NCBI GenBank assembly: GCA_030490835.1
Contig: CM059972.1
Span: 90,877,137-90,941,136 of the forward strand
Reading direction: 5' to 3'
DNA from: Annona cherimola
Taxonomy: Eukaryota > Streptophyta > Magnoliopsida > Magnoliales > Annonaceae
DNA: 64,000 bases
Each line of letters starts with the position of its first letter. Position 1 is the first letter of the stretch. Both the position numbers and the translations under genes were made by a program. The notes under the pieces were generated by a model, which saw only the letters and a list, made by a program, of their open reading frames with translations, was not told where the DNA came from and ran no database searches. Below, one piece after another: positions 1 to 12,571 of this stretch.

Positions 1-1002
1 TGAAACCAATACCCCTAAGTTGTTGAAAAAAGTATATTGATTTATATGTTAAGTATTTTAATTATAATTATAACAAAAATTATTCCATGTAATCATAACT
101 TAATTAAACTATAAAATGTTTACTTTAAAACCTAAATATTATCTGCATTTGTCCATAAAAAGTTAAAAGGAGATGTTCCTATGCAGGCAACTGCATCGTA
201 AGTTATAGTGCAGTTGCCTCAAAATGGGCCCCACCCCCACATGAACATAAAATTATAATCTACTCCACCAATTATGTTTAGAATTATGTATTCTATTGCC
301 ATGCCAAGTTTCATCCCAATTGGATATACATAAACCCCATATGAAAATAGTACAAATTTAATGTAATAAAATAGTTTGATGTAAATAACAACTTTAAATT
401 TATTTTTTCAGCATGTAAACTATTTCCTATATAATTTATATATGAATAAATAATTATCTAAAATATCAATATATTTAAGTAAATATGGAACCCATTTTGT
501 ATCAAATGCACCGTTAATTATGGTACAAACAATTGCACCAAATAGGTTCTCAAAGTTAAATATATTGCATCTACATCAACTTAATTTGTAAATAATTATA
601 TATATTTATAAACTATTTTAAATTATTGCGTACATACCAATTAACTATGAGATATATAAGTTTTACTTTTATTAAACTTATTTAGATAGTGATTTCATGT
701 AATTTTAATTACTTTTCTTACCTTAATTGTTGATAGTAAATTCATTATTTCATTGAACTTAGTATTATCTTTTAACTAGTAGATCAACTTTCATCAAAAT
801 CAAAGATATCATTGGTCATATAAATATATTTATGTGTAAATTATGAATAAATAAGTTCTTATAACCAAAAGTGTATTTTTGCATTAGTTGGTACGAATGC
901 AATAATATTCAAAGAGTTCGTTATTTCTATTAGTAGATTTCAACTTCTATTTATAAAAGAGCAATTCGAATTTCAACTCAAAATCAAGATCGAAACTACT
1001 AC
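1..1002. other. AT-rich intergenic DNA, no gene seen
   Basis: About 1 kb of AT-rich sequence with stop codons in all frames. I see no RNA gene, promoter or clear repeat boundary. It runs up to the fragment of a hAT-like element that ends near 1132. Confidence 0.6.
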
Positions 1003-1132
1003 TAACTTGATCCGAACCCAACCCAAACCCAGATTCTTATATTAGGTTTGGGTTTACGTTCACCTAAGTCCAATGGGCTTAGGGTTAGGATTCACTTAAA
1101 TCCGATACAACCAAACCTGAGTCGCACCCCTA
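1003..1132. mobile_element. Right-end fragment of a hAT-like element
   Basis: The block is rich in AACCC/GGGTT motifs and ends in GTCGCACCCCTA. This matches, with divergence, the right terminus of the complete element at 12572-13980, including the same order of subterminal motifs. I could not find its left terminus in this window, so it is a truncated or decayed copy. Confidence 0.55.
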
Positions 1133-2030
1133 AACTTAAGTAGGGTACTCATGGGTCAACCCATCAGGTACTATAAAATGGATAGGATGCCCCCCTCTCT
1201 GTTTCTTTAAGAAGAAGAAAGGAATTTCATTCAATTTTTTACTATTGGACCAGATCCATAAAAAATTGAAGCGCTTGCTTTGGGAGTTTCTTGTCCAATA
1301 GCATCAACTTAGTAATAAAAGATTTTTAAGTTGAAGGCTTTTGAGTTGCTTAATTTCCTTGAATAGAAGTGAATAAAAGGAGAGATAAGTAAATGAAATC
1401 AACTTAGTGTATTATTTCAAGCTTTCTAACTAATGTTTTTCCATTTCATATAGGTAATTTCATTTAGATGATTATGGGTTGATGGGTATAAAATTAGGAT
1501 TATGACAGTATTCACTCCTTCATAGCGAAGTATTTGATCTTGTTGCCATGTTATTTTTTCTCTCAAAGGATTTTCTACAAATTCTTACGTCATTATTGGT
1601 ACTTTGCTTGTTACTTTAATTTGACTAGATTATGACTGTTAGAAGATCTTATCATTCTTTGTTTAGTTCATATGGATTAGTGGTTAGTTTTAGCTTTTTC
1701 ACTCAATAGTAGTATTATAGCGTAGTTTGGGGTTGTTGCCTATGAGTATAAAAATGAAGAAAGATTAACTTAAATGGCACAACCTTAGTTATTTGGAAAG
1801 CCAAAATGGAAGACATTTGTTTTATTTTAAATGGAAGACCTGATGAGGAGTGAAATATGTTAAATAAAAAAATCATCGCACACATAAGATATTGACCATA
1901 AGGCAATATACTTTTGCCACATATCTATAGAGACAAGTACATATGTAACATGTACCAAACTAGAATCTTTGTAGGAGAGGAAGATAATTGACAATAGGAC
2001 ATTCTTATTTAAAAAGCTTATGAATATGAA
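1133..2030. other. Intergenic DNA, no gene seen
   Basis: AT-rich DNA between the hAT-like fragment and the Copia remnant. The 63-codon minus-strand frame at 1715-1906 has no recognisable protein features. The stretch may include the decayed 5' part of the Copia element, but I cannot place an LTR. Confidence 0.45.
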
Positions 2031-2890
2031 ATACAAAGATGAGTCTTTTGTGGAAGAGCATTGTGAATCAACTAATAACTATGAAATTTATGTTAGGTGA
2101 TGAGTCGCAGGCATGCTTATTATTGAGCTTTTTATTAGAGAATTGGAGGTCTTTGGTGATTCTGGTTAATAGCTTGGCTCCAAATGGTAAACTCTCTATT
2201 AGACAAGTTATAAGAACCATAATGAATAAAGGGATGAGAAGAAAGTCTTTAGGTTCTTCTCATTTACAAGCACTAATGATAGAGAATAGATGAAGAGGCA
2301 CATCTAGAAAGCCATGGACTTGCAAGCATTCAAGCACCACAAGATCAAAATTAAGAGGCAAAAGTAGCTAGTGTTGGTACTATAATCGCATGAAGAAAAG
2401 CAGTTAGAAGCTCAAACAAGATAGAGAAAAAATAAATTAAAGAATAATGATGCTAAGAGCATCACTTTAGCAATTGCTTCATATAGTGAGATATCGATTC
2501 ATACTTCAAATACGTAAATATGTTTGTATAGGAGTTGCCAAGATACCAATTGGGTTGTTGACAATAGATCCTCATATCGTTTGATTTCCAAGAGAAAATT
2601 TGTCTATTATTGACAAGTTTGGGAATTTTGTGGTGGTGGAAAGGACTATAGTAGTTAATCACAAATTTTGGAAGTTAGTGAAGTGATGTGCAATTACAAA
2701 CCAATAAGGTTGCACTTTGGTTTTGAGGAAAGTGAGACATGTGCTTGATTTGCAATTAAATCTTATTTCTATGTCAGAAATAAATAATAACGGTATGAAA
2801 ACAAATTTTGATGGGGATGATTGGAAGCTTATCAAGAGATCTTCCATTGCAGCTACGGAAAAGAGCAGGCTACACTTTGTACATCTATAA
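2031..2890 (+). pseudogene. Decayed Ty1/Copia gag-protease-pre-integrase remnant
   Basis: Conceptual translation in several frames follows the order of a plant Copia polyprotein. At 2039-2293 there is a gag-like segment (LGDESQACLLLSFL, then NSLAPNGKLSIRQV). Near 2370 comes a degraded zinc-knuckle-like piece (CWYYNR), near 2545-2640 a protease-like segment (NWVVDNRSSYRLIS), and near 2710-2880 a gag-pre-integrase segment (RHVLDLQLNLISMSE). Family knowledge: this arrangement is typical of Tnt1/Hopscotch-type elements. Stops and frameshifts separate the pieces, the protease DSGA motif is lost (DNRS in its place), and no integrase or reverse transcriptase follows. It is an old, truncated copy. 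I could not define its LTRs. Confidence 0.75.
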
Positions 2891-3684
2891 TGACCCTAAT
2901 TTTTATTTAATTAATCTAGCTTAGAATTATTTCAAAAAAGGTTGATTGCTAAGAAATGAAAATAAAGAATTCAGGAAAATTTTGAAATTTTTTAGAAAAA
3001 TACAAATAAGAAATTTTTAGTAAATAATTATGAAAAATTCTAATATATCACTTTACCTTTCAAAATTCTATATTAAATATATCATAAAATAGAATTTCAA
3101 ATATATAAAAATGTATAAAAGGGGTAATAAAAATATGATAGATCTCAATTTGGCTAAAGATTAGTTTGAACCAAGATCTAGATTATAGAAAAGGTGATTA
3201 ATTAGATATTTGCACATAGAGTACATGTGGAAAAGAATTAATTTAATGGTGAAATCAATTCAAAAAATCATAGGATGGCCCAAGGTCAAACGATTTTTGC
3301 TATGAATATTCCTTCAGAGTTTCAGTGTTTATTAGCTTATTTTACATTGGCCATCTCCTTCTTCTAGGGTAACTAGTGATATTTATACATGGGGGATTCT
3401 GGCTAATGATCTCAACTTCGCGAAGGTGATATTCTCAACCTTTTCTGAAAAGACCTTTTGACCGCTTATTCGTCTAACCATGGCTGATTCTCTACCGGTT
3501 ATGTCCAGCATGGATGCCTCCCATAATTGGTGAAAAGGTCTACATCCCATTTATTGTGGGCTGATTTTCTCCTGATTCAAGATAGGCACACGGGCCGCTC
3601 AATGCACTTCAATTAAATATTGTTTTAATGGCGGCAGGCTTGTCAACTTTTCTTCACTCTCAATAAGAATGCAAATTATTTGAG
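2891..3684. other. Intergenic DNA, unclassified
   Basis: No coding frame was recognised. The stretch 3270-3650 is less AT-rich than its surroundings and may be unrecognised transposon sequence, but I can support no family. Confidence 0.4.
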
Positions 3685-3976
3685 AGGTGTGTTTAGGAAT
3701 TGATAAATTTTTTTATGAAAAGTTGTAGAGAAAAAAAATTGTCAAATGATGTAATATGATAGAGGTAATGATGAGAAGTAGACAGGATAAAGTTGAAATA
3801 GATATATTAGTTGTGTGGATAATTGTGTAGAAATGGTTAAAAAATAGGGTAGTTATATAGAAAAATGTGAAAAAATGTGAAAAAATGATTAAAAAATAGG
3901 ATAGTTGTGAAGAGTGAAAAATTTTTGATTGAAAAGTTTTAACTTGACAATTTTTACTCATTACCAAATACACCCT
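3685..3976. mobile_element. MITE, GGTGTGTTTGG family, copy 1
   Basis: A 290-bp element with inverted ends (GAGGTGTGTTTAGG on the left, CCAAATACACCCT on the right) and a characteristic interior containing TGTCAAATGATGTAATATGA, repeated GTAGTTATATAGAAA motifs and AAAGTTTTAACTTGACAA. The same interior recurs at 15362-15630, 41665-41946, 60335-62070 and 63017-63288. The ends resemble Tourist-like (PIF/Harbinger) MITEs, but I cannot prove the target-site duplication here. It has no coding capacity. Confidence 0.7.
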
Positions 3977-5469
3977 AAATATAAAATAAAGGCATATACT
4001 TCGATGACACAAGTAATATTAAAAAATTCTATATATTACTCTTATTTTAGACTTACGCTAATGACGAATGATTACATTAAAATTTTGTCTATTCATTTTA
4101 CTTAACATTTTTTTTTATTTTTCAATGGTATTCAAATTTATTTCAATCAAATTCTTCGGCATTCTACACTAGCTAAAATTTTATGTAATTATGTTTAAAT
4201 TATGAAAAATACTTGGATCAACTCATACATATATTAAAATTTAACAATCATTTATTGAATAATATATCCATCTTGGGAAGATGTTTTAAACAGTTGAAAT
4301 ATTGAATCTACAATTTAAAAATTCATATATAAACCAAACTATTTTATTATATTGATTATATATTATAAATGGAGTCCTGTACATCTTTGATGTGAAGGAA
4401 ACTTGATTTTCTATTTAAATAAAAAATTCTAAATAAGTTATTTGATTTGATTTTGATTTATTACCAAGGTGAGCCTAAAATGGGAATTAAATATTAAAAT
4501 CTTTAGTAGTAGCTTTGATACTTAAATATGGATATTAATTCAATACTCATTATAAGCATTATTTCAAAAGTGTTTAAAAAATGCCTATTTGGATCAACAA
4601 TTACTTTGCAGGAAGTTTAATAACCAAAATAATCTTGAAAAGTTCTATTAGGGGAAGCGAATGGTGTTTGCTTTTGTATAGAAGTGCTTCCATTTGGTTC
4701 ATTATATATTATAAAATATTATCTTTTATAGTCATAATAAAATGATATGAATGATTTGGATGAGATAGGTGGAGAAAGCTTGAAACAATGAGAAGGCAAA
4801 TAGCCTAAGGTTGAAATTAGACATCCTCAATGAGAAGATTTCTTTTCTTTCTTTCTTGCTCTCTACCATGCCTTTTTGTGAATAATAGCTTGGTATTTGT
4901 AAAATTTTCATTGTTGGCATGGTTGTTTGTATGGCGTCTCCTTATTAGCTACTAGTGTGAGAGCTTTGACATATTGTGGTTTGCTTGAATACCTCTTCTG
5001 GACTTGTTAATAATTTATGCAACTCCTAGATGAAGTGTAGATAGACACATGCTAGTTGGATACTTGGATTGTATTTGCTCGACTTTACTTGATAATGGAT
5101 AGTCTTGCTTGATTTGGTTAACTATAAATCTTATTATAAAGATGTTTGTTTTAGCTTTTAATATTTCTGCAAAAGTTTACTTTCAATATATATTCTCTCT
5201 AAAATTATAAAATTATTGTTATTAGGTATTCATTGTTCATTGTTGAGATTTGAACCTACTAATACTTGTTCTGCATCTATGCTAATTAGGTATTTTCTAA
5301 GCAATAAATATATCTCACTTTTTTTTTTATCAGAATGTTATACATTTGTTTTGAAACTTTTCTACTTATGGAATTTATTTCATATACTAGTAATAAATGA
5401 GATCCTTAATAGCCTTGCTTGCAACCAATTTACAACCCACATGGCTAACCCACTAACTCTATAAGATAT
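3977..5469. other. AT-rich intergenic DNA, no gene seen
   Basis: No convincing coding sequence, RNA gene or repeat boundary. The short frames present (for example 5216-5464) have AT-driven composition and no recognisable motifs. Confidence 0.5.
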
Positions 5470-8330
5470 GGGTGGGCGTGATCTAGTTCCTCGCTGGTCA
5501 AAACCCTAGACTGATGGTCACTTCAGTAGTGAGCTAGCAACATCTCCTTAGGATTATGACACTTCGAAAGACAATGGATCACTTATAATGAGAAACTCTC
5601 ATAGAAATTCTAGATTTTCATGACTAATGTATCAATTATACATATGGCAGCAGAAACAACTCAAACCATAATCATTTTCATCATAATTAACATATGGAAC
5701 CAAAGGTACAATTATACATTTACAATGTATATTCACAATAATAAAGTCTCGCCAGGCTATACCTCCATGAACCACAACTTGTCATGGCATATACATCTCA
5801 ACACTTATCATATAATATATAAACATATATACATATCTCTCATTGTACATATACATCAGTGCCAAAAGACTACAATTAAAACTAACATAACTCATACTTT
5901 CCATAATCTATCTTAGTCTAAAATCAATATAATGTAGTCCACAACTAGGTACTTGCAATTTTAGTCCTATGAAAAATATCAATAACAAACACATGAGTCT
6001 AGAAAAACTTTGTAGGTTTGGTCAGTGAAAATAATGAAAATTTATTTCAAACTCACCATGAATATCATGTCATTGCATATAATACAAATTCAGACTAGCA
6101 CTAGTCCAAACAACCATGTTATGTCACGCCACAAGCATACTAATAATGAGATGACCCACATCTACAAGTCTAGAATCACATGCCACTTGTGAGTCATGCA
6201 TGTCTAGCCACATACCACACAATGGTTATCTTATCTAACCACATATCACACAAAGGTCAATCAAGGATCATGAACTATACAAAAATATACATGCATCAAT
6301 CATGTCATATGTATCATGTTCATGCTAAAATCATGCATCATATGATTTTATAAATCATACCAAAACACAAAACTAAACTATTATCAAATGGCCTAACCCC
6401 AAATCGTCAAAATCAACATGTGGTATGAAAAGTCTAAAGTCAAAATCATGCATGAGTAAACCCATTAACCTCACAGCATACATTCTCTCCATGCCTCCAT
6501 TTCCTTCTCAACATAAGGGTTAAACAATTCCAACACAAATCCAACTACAACCTCAAGTAACCAAGTTTCTACCTCACTTTCAAATCATACACTTTATATG
6601 CATCAAGCTATCATAACTTCCATTCTATATAATATATAATACCACATACTTCAACGCCTATGCAACAAACCATTCACATTATCAAGATTTTACATTCACA
6701 TTCTATATATGGTTTTCACTTTTCATACATTAAGTTTCACTTAGGCATATTATCAGATACATCATAGGCAATATTTAAAAATCTTATAAATTCTATACTA
6801 GACCATCCGAGTTCAACCCAATTCATTACCATTATCACAGATAACCACTTTCACATCATCGATTTCCCGAGTTTCTACAAAACTCCAAAATCTCAATATT
6901 TTCAACTTCCTCTCCCAACTCCAATTCCCTAAAGCAAGCTAAATCAAGCAATACAACTATAGTGCCATAAAGAAGATTAAAGAAACACGTTTTTGACTCA
7001 ATTTTATAATTTATTTCAAAAAAAAAAACTACTTACCTCAATTGAAGATTATTCAAAAAAATTTCTAAATCTTTAAACTATTAGCCCAAATCAAAAGCTC
7101 CTCAATGTAATGGGGTTGAAATCAATGACTCTTAAGGGGTTATGGAAGGTGTTTTGATGAAGGCGGGTGGAGGAGAACAAATAGGGGAGAGAGACGAAGA
7201 AAAAGAAATGTAATTAGATGTGCTTTACATCTCTTTTATTATTACCATTTCGAGTCATCTTGTTGTTAGAAATTGATTACAAAGTGAGGTCAATCTCAAG
7301 TTAGATCTCACTGACCATCAAGACTTTAGATGGAAGTGAGATCAATCTAAGATTAGATCTCACTTTTGTTAGAACTTGATATTGTAGAGGGATCAATCTG
7401 GGTCTAAATTTTATTTTTTGCAACTCAACTTAACCATCTTTCATCAATTCATATCACTCAAAAACCCTTCCAATGCTAATCTAATCATTCCCGCACTTCT
7501 CTTAACATTCCCATATCATATCTAAGTCATTCAGTTAATTATTGCTCAACTATAATTTGACCTTTCAACTCAACTATATGTATAAATTTGGCCTCATGGC
7601 CAAATTTCTATTCATTACCTTAAATATTTCTTAAATCACTTTTTGCACATCACATATGCATCAACATCTCATTCATGCTAGAAATTATTGAGTTTGATGT
7701 TATTTCTAAAATTTTGCTAATTAAGTTCATTTCTTATCGAATATTACACAATGAAACCAAAAGGCTCAAATCTTAAAATTATCACCTTAAATTCGATCTA
7801 AAGCTTCCTAAACACATGTTAATCATGATGAGAATTACTCCCATAGAAAATCAACACTTTCATTAACGATCCTTAGTTATTTTCACTATCTTAATTTTTT
7901 GGACTAAATTCCATAAGTAGGTCTATTTTTAACAATTTATTAAATTTCCTATCGAAATCTCATTTATGGTCATTTAATTTATTTTAAACATGTTAGGTAT
8001 CTCACCCATGCTCACACACATCTCAAATCAAGTTATCTCCAAATGAGTTTCATTTTTAGATCAAAATCTACATTTGGAGGTCAAACCTCAAATACTAGCA
8101 ATATGAGTAATCCAACGGCTCCCATGTATTTAAATTCACTTAAGAAACATGTGAGTACCCATCCTTGGCTTCTATCAAATCGTTTATCGAAATCGACCTT
8201 CACATAAATGTTCACATATCCATCCTTCAGTTTCAAATTGCTATTATTACGTAGCCTCTCAGGCCACACTACCTCCATCATCATTCATATTCTTCATTGC
8301 CAATATCCGAGATATTATAGTTGAAAATTA
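5470..8330. other. Long G-poor intergenic block, possible LTR-retrotransposon DNA
   Basis: Nearly 3 kb in which the plus strand is conspicuously poor in G and rich in A, C and T, with many CAT/ATG-type words and no open frame of note. Long LTRs and untranslated parts of plant Gypsy elements often look like this, but I could not find paired LTRs, a primer-binding site or a pol fragment. The call is therefore tentative. Confidence 0.3.
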
Positions 8331-9627
8331 GGGTTGGTCATATCATGTGAAGTCGACTAAACCCTAACTATATTTTTCGAACATAACATTTGACTCTAAT
8401 TTTTATACCGGGTCGAAACCAAGTCGATTTGACCCCTTGCTTTCTTCAATTAGTCTTCGGTAAACTTCAATTTGGTTTGAACGCAATAGGTTGAGTTGAA
8501 AATGCAGGTCAAGTGTGGTAGTTTCACGAATTTATAAACTTGTTAACATAAAATTACATCTATGATAAGTTTAAAAATTAACTGCTGCAACATCTTACTA
8601 TTTAGTGAAAGCAAAATATAATTACCATCGAAAAGGATTACTAAATATACAATTTCATTGATCCGAGTTAATCAAATAGACCTTTTTGATAATTCTATTT
8701 GCAAATGTAGAAAAAGTGTGATAGTTTTAAGAATTTGTGTACTTATCAAATATAAAGTTGCATTTATATTAAATAATGAGTTAAATCTTTCACATATTAC
8801 TAATTAGTGAAAGTAAAATATCATCAATCATATGAAAGTATCATTAAATATAGATAGTGTAAATTTTTTTATTAAAACAAGCATATCTCATTAAAAATTT
8901 CACTTGCAATCTGAATCAATAATCTAGGTTGAATTTTGGTTATTTTTTGAAAATTTTGACATTTTAAATAGTTATTTTGCCTAAAATCTTATCTATATTA
9001 GTTAATTTATTGTAAGCAAAATTTTATAAATTAAATTAGAGTACATTTAACCAAAGTAATGTAAAATTTTTGAAAGAAAATGAAAACAAAAATAAGGTAA
9101 TATATTTATATTTTAATAAATAAATATATGTAGGGCAGGGCTACTTGGGTTCGAACATGGTTGACTCATTCACACACTATTTTTGAATTTAGTTAAAAAA
9201 TTTTGACCAGTACTAGATGCTGAATATATTTCTTTCACCTGGCCAACCATGGATAGGGTTACCTCTAGATCCCAATCTTTTCGGACTGCAATGGTTTTGC
9301 CGAAAACAGCATTGGGCCAAGCCCATAATCAAGTTTTCCAAAATGGGGCTTCTCCAGAGTCTTTCCATTTTTTATCAGACCGTTCCATTGCCTCTATCAT
9401 TTTTAGGTTAACATAGACTACTTGGTCGGGCCATCGTAGAACTCACTGCCCATCCACAGCTGTTGGCTGTAATTCCACATTAACAAATTAATATATGAAC
9501 AGATACAATCAAGTGATCAACCTTTCTCATAATAATGTGTTTTACAGTCTTCCCTCTTATGCGATTACAACAAACAAAATAAAATTTTCTTTTCTGTCAA
9601 TCGGCATATTCGGTTTGGAACCTAAAT
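8331..9627. other. Intergenic DNA downstream of the PPR gene
   Basis: AT-rich sequence. The last 200 bp (about 9430-9627) is the 3' flank of the minus-strand PPR gene and probably contains its 3' UTR. The 64-codon frame at 9217-9411 shows no recognisable motif and was not called. Confidence 0.45.
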
Positions 9628-11859
9628 TCACCAATAATCCCTGCACGAACAACGTCCATCCTTGAAGTGATGAAATCGATACCGATCTCTCAAAACTATC
9701 TCCCTGTTGTAAACACTAGAAATAATCTTCGCAACTGAGTGGCAGTCCCCACATATACGGAGATTCTTGACAACCCGAATGGGTGCTGGAGGACTAGTGC
9801 TAATAAGACCAAAGGCAATTGCCAACTTCTCACTGTGGTAGTTGAGTGCTTGCTCCTTGATTTCATCTTCTTCAACGTCCTGCAAAAACTGTGACTTGTC
9901 TGGCACATAACCCACTGATCTCAACCTCATAGAAATTTCATCCAATTTTGCATAGATCTTGTCAGATTGGTGGTGGGATATATCTCCTACTAGGAATTCA
10001 TGAATGACGCCATCGGCTTCAATTGCACTGCATCCAGGCTCCTTCTTCAGCCCAGTGTCTTTCATCAGCTTCCTCAACCTTGTAACAACGTCCCACTTCC
10101 CTAGTTTGGCATACATGTTAGATAAAAGTATGTAGGCTCCATCATTTCCTGGTTGCAATTCAAGTAGCCGTTCACAAGAATATTCCCCTAGCTCAAGATT
10201 TCCATGAAGATAACAAGCCCCTAGCAATGCTCCCCATACAGAAGCTTCTTTAGCTATAGGCATTTTCTCTATCAATTCCCTGGCTTCTTCCAACAGTCCA
10301 GCACGGCCAAGGATATCCACCATGCATGTGTAATGCTCAATGTCAGGTGCAATACCGTAGGTAGGCAGCATTTCATTAAAATATAGCATACCCATATCAA
10401 CGAGCCCTGAGTGGCTACAAGCACACAAGACATTAGTAAAAGTTACAGCATTAGGCTTAACCTTAGCTTCTTGCATTTGTAAGAAAAGTTTAACAGCATC
10501 CTCACCAAAACCATGCATTGCCAGCCCAGCAATCATTGCACTCCAAACACATACATCCTTATGCTCAGCGGACTCAAACACCTCAAGGGCCTTGTCGAGA
10601 TCCCCGCATTTGGAGTACATGTTGATCAGCGAAGTTGAAAGATGGGTATTCAACTCAATGTGTTGCTTCTTTGCATAGGCATGGATCCATCTGCCCAAAT
10701 CAATTGCACCCAATTGCGCACAAGCTGCAAGTGTACTAACAAGTGTAAATTGATCTGGCTTTGCCTCAGCAGCGACTTGCAACTGATGGAATAGGGCTAG
10801 AGCCTCTTTGGGCCGACCACCTTTTTCATAGCCAGAGATCAAGGCATTCCAAGAGGTGATATCTCGATTTGGCATCTCATCAAAAAGACTCCGAGCAATT
10901 TCAAACTGCCCTGATTTTGCATACCCCACAATTATGGTTGTCCATGTGAAAGGATCCCTCTCAGACATGTCATCAAACAATCCCCGAGCATCTTCCAAAC
11001 TCCCGCATTTTACATACATATCCAACATGGCATTTCTCAAAATCAATCTCTGGCCAATGCCATTTCTCTCAATATATGAATGAATCCACCTCCCAAACTC
11101 GAGGTCACCTTTCTTCCCGCAAGCAGATAGGACGCCCACCATTGTCACCACATTAGGCATCACGCCATCCATCTCCATTTGGTGGAACAGCTCTATTGCC
11201 TCCATTGCACAATCCGCCTGAGCAAAAGCAGTAATCATTGAGTTCCACGAAACGACATCTCTCTGAGGAATTTTCTCAAACATAAGGCGCGCTGAATCAA
11301 GACTCGAACAACTAGCGTAGAAGTGGATAAGGGAATTAAGGATGTAAATGTCAGAATGGAAGCCAAATTTAACAACCATCCCATGAGCTGTCCGCCCCAA
11401 TTTCACATCGAGGAGGTCCGTGGCTGCCTTGACGACAAAAGGGAATGTGAATTTGTTGGGGCTGTGGACGCCTTGGAGCAGCAACTGAGAGAAGATGAGG
11501 AGACTGTGCATGGGTTGGGCGAGAGAAGCGTAAGTGCGAATGAGGGTGTTCCAAGAATAGAGATTGGGCTGGGGAATTTGGTCGAACACGCGGTGTGCGT
11601 AATGAAGGTTGGGAGAAGGAGAATTGACGCAGGCGGTGAGGAGTCTGCTGGCGGAGTACGCGTCGAAGAAAAGGCCAAGGCGGAGCATTTGGGCGTGGAT
11701 TTGGTTGAGGCGGGGCGTGTCGGAGCATCGGTCGAGCAAGGAAAGCGTGAGGTGATGGGGAGGTTTTGGGTCGTCAGATACGGAAAAGGAATTGGAGGTG
11801 TTGGTTCTGGCGAGGTGCCGTCGTTGAATTGGTGTTGTAATCGCAGGAATAGCTGCCAT
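9628..11859 (-). CDS. OTP81: DYW-class pentatricopeptide repeat protein, OTP81-like
   Basis: Intronless 743-codon frame. After a Ser/Thr-rich, organelle-targeting-like N terminus (about residues 1-35) come tandem PLS-type PPR repeats. Examples are YSWNTLIRTYA, VVSWNSMITAF, FTWTTIIVGYA and SWNALISGYEK. The E region begins near WGALLGACYLHGN, and the C-terminal DYW domain carries the HSEKLAIAFGL box, the CGDCH zinc-binding motif and a terminal DYW. Known of the family: DYW proteins are cytidine deaminase-like organellar RNA editing factors. By eye the closest protein is Arabidopsis At2g29760 (OTP81), a chloroplast editing factor; repeat order, E-region wording and length agree. Start: the first Met in frame, giving a plausible transit peptide. 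The gene looks intact. The orthologue assignment is inference; close paralogues exist. Long antisense frames over 11.3-11.9 kb are shadows. Confidence 0.93.
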   Translation of the reverse strand: MAAIPAITTPIQRRHLARTNTSNSFSVSDDPKPPHHLTLSLLDRCSDTPRLNQIHAQMLRLGLFFDAYSASRLLTACVNSPSPNLHYAHRVFDQIPQPNLYSWNTLIRTYASLAQPMHSLLIFSQLLLQGVHSPNKFTFPFVVKAATDLLDVKLGRTAHGMVVKFGFHSDIYILNSLIHFYASCSSLDSARLMFEKIPQRDVVSWNSMITAFAQADCAMEAIELFHQMEMDGVMPNVVTMVGVLSACGKKGDLEFGRWIHSYIERNGIGQRLILRNAMLDMYVKCGSLEDARGLFDDMSERDPFTWTTIIVGYAKSGQFEIARSLFDEMPNRDITSWNALISGYEKGGRPKEALALFHQLQVAAEAKPDQFTLVSTLAACAQLGAIDLGRWIHAYAKKQHIELNTHLSTSLINMYSKCGDLDKALEVFESAEHKDVCVWSAMIAGLAMHGFGEDAVKLFLQMQEAKVKPNAVTFTNVLCACSHSGLVDMGMLYFNEMLPTYGIAPDIEHYTCMVDILGRAGLLEEARELIEKMPIAKEASVWGALLGACYLHGNLELGEYSCERLLELQPGNDGAYILLSNMYAKLGKWDVVTRLRKLMKDTGLKKEPGCSAIEADGVIHEFLVGDISHHQSDKIYAKLDEISMRLRSVGYVPDKSQFLQDVEEDEIKEQALNYHSEKLAIAFGLISTSPPAPIRVVKNLRICGDCHSVAKIISSVYNREIVLRDRYRFHHFKDGRCSCRDYW

Positions 11860-12140
11860 GTCTGTCGTTTCACACTTTCACCTGGTGTTTTAAGCTTTTA
11901 AAGCTCTTTTGCTTGAGGTGCATCATTTGCAAAATAAAAAATTATAAGGTGGAAATTGCAAGACTGAAAAAATTCGGGTCAGTTGCTAAATCTTAAAATT
12001 ATTCATTAAGTAGCTAACTCGATCATAATGAGCATAAAATCATAAAGATTGCTTCAAATTACATTCTTGACACTATAGTGCTCATCTTTGACCAAATAAA
12101 AAAAAATGATGGGTTGTTTGCATTTTGGTCCGAGTATGAG

Positions 12141-12549
12141 GGAGCCCAATTCAGTGCACCCGGGTGCATTCAGCCTCAATGCACCCGGGTGCACTGCACC
12201 TATTTTTTTTTATTTTTTTTTGAAATTTTTTTCATGAAGCTGTTAATATAGGTTTATTTAACATATGTATCAATTTTTACTATTTTTGGAGATTTTTAGA
12301 TTTTTTTTTAGATTTTTTAAAATCAGTGGCATTTTTCGTAATTTTAAATTACCGAAAATGCCACTGATTTTTAAAAATCTAAAAAAAATATCTAAAATTC
12401 TCCAAAAATAGTAAAAATTGATACATATGTTAAATAAACCTAGATTAACCATTGTATAAAAAAAATTTTGAAAAAAAATATAAAAAATAGGTACAGTGCA
12501 CCCGGGTGCATTGAGGCTGAATGCACCCGGGTGCACTGAATTGGGCTCC
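12141..12549. mobile_element. Foldback MITE, GTGCACC family, 9-bp target duplication
   Basis: A 409-bp almost perfect palindrome. It starts GGAGCCCAATTCAGTGCACC and ends with the reverse complement. Each end carries two copies of TGCACCCGGGTGCA. It is flanked by an exact 9-bp direct repeat, GAGTATGAG, at 12132-12140 and 12550-12558. A 9-bp duplication with long inverted arms points to a Mutator-like (MULE) non-autonomous element. Its arms are nearly identical, so it is probably young. Relatives lie at 40436-40841 and 44288-44663. Confidence 0.85.
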
Positions 12550-12571
12550 GAGTATGAGCATGTATATTTTG

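Noticed and set aside
11323..11901. 192-codon plus-strand frame and other long frames over the start of the PPR gene
   Set aside because: They are antisense or out-of-frame shadows of the GC-richer PPR coding sequence and show no domain.
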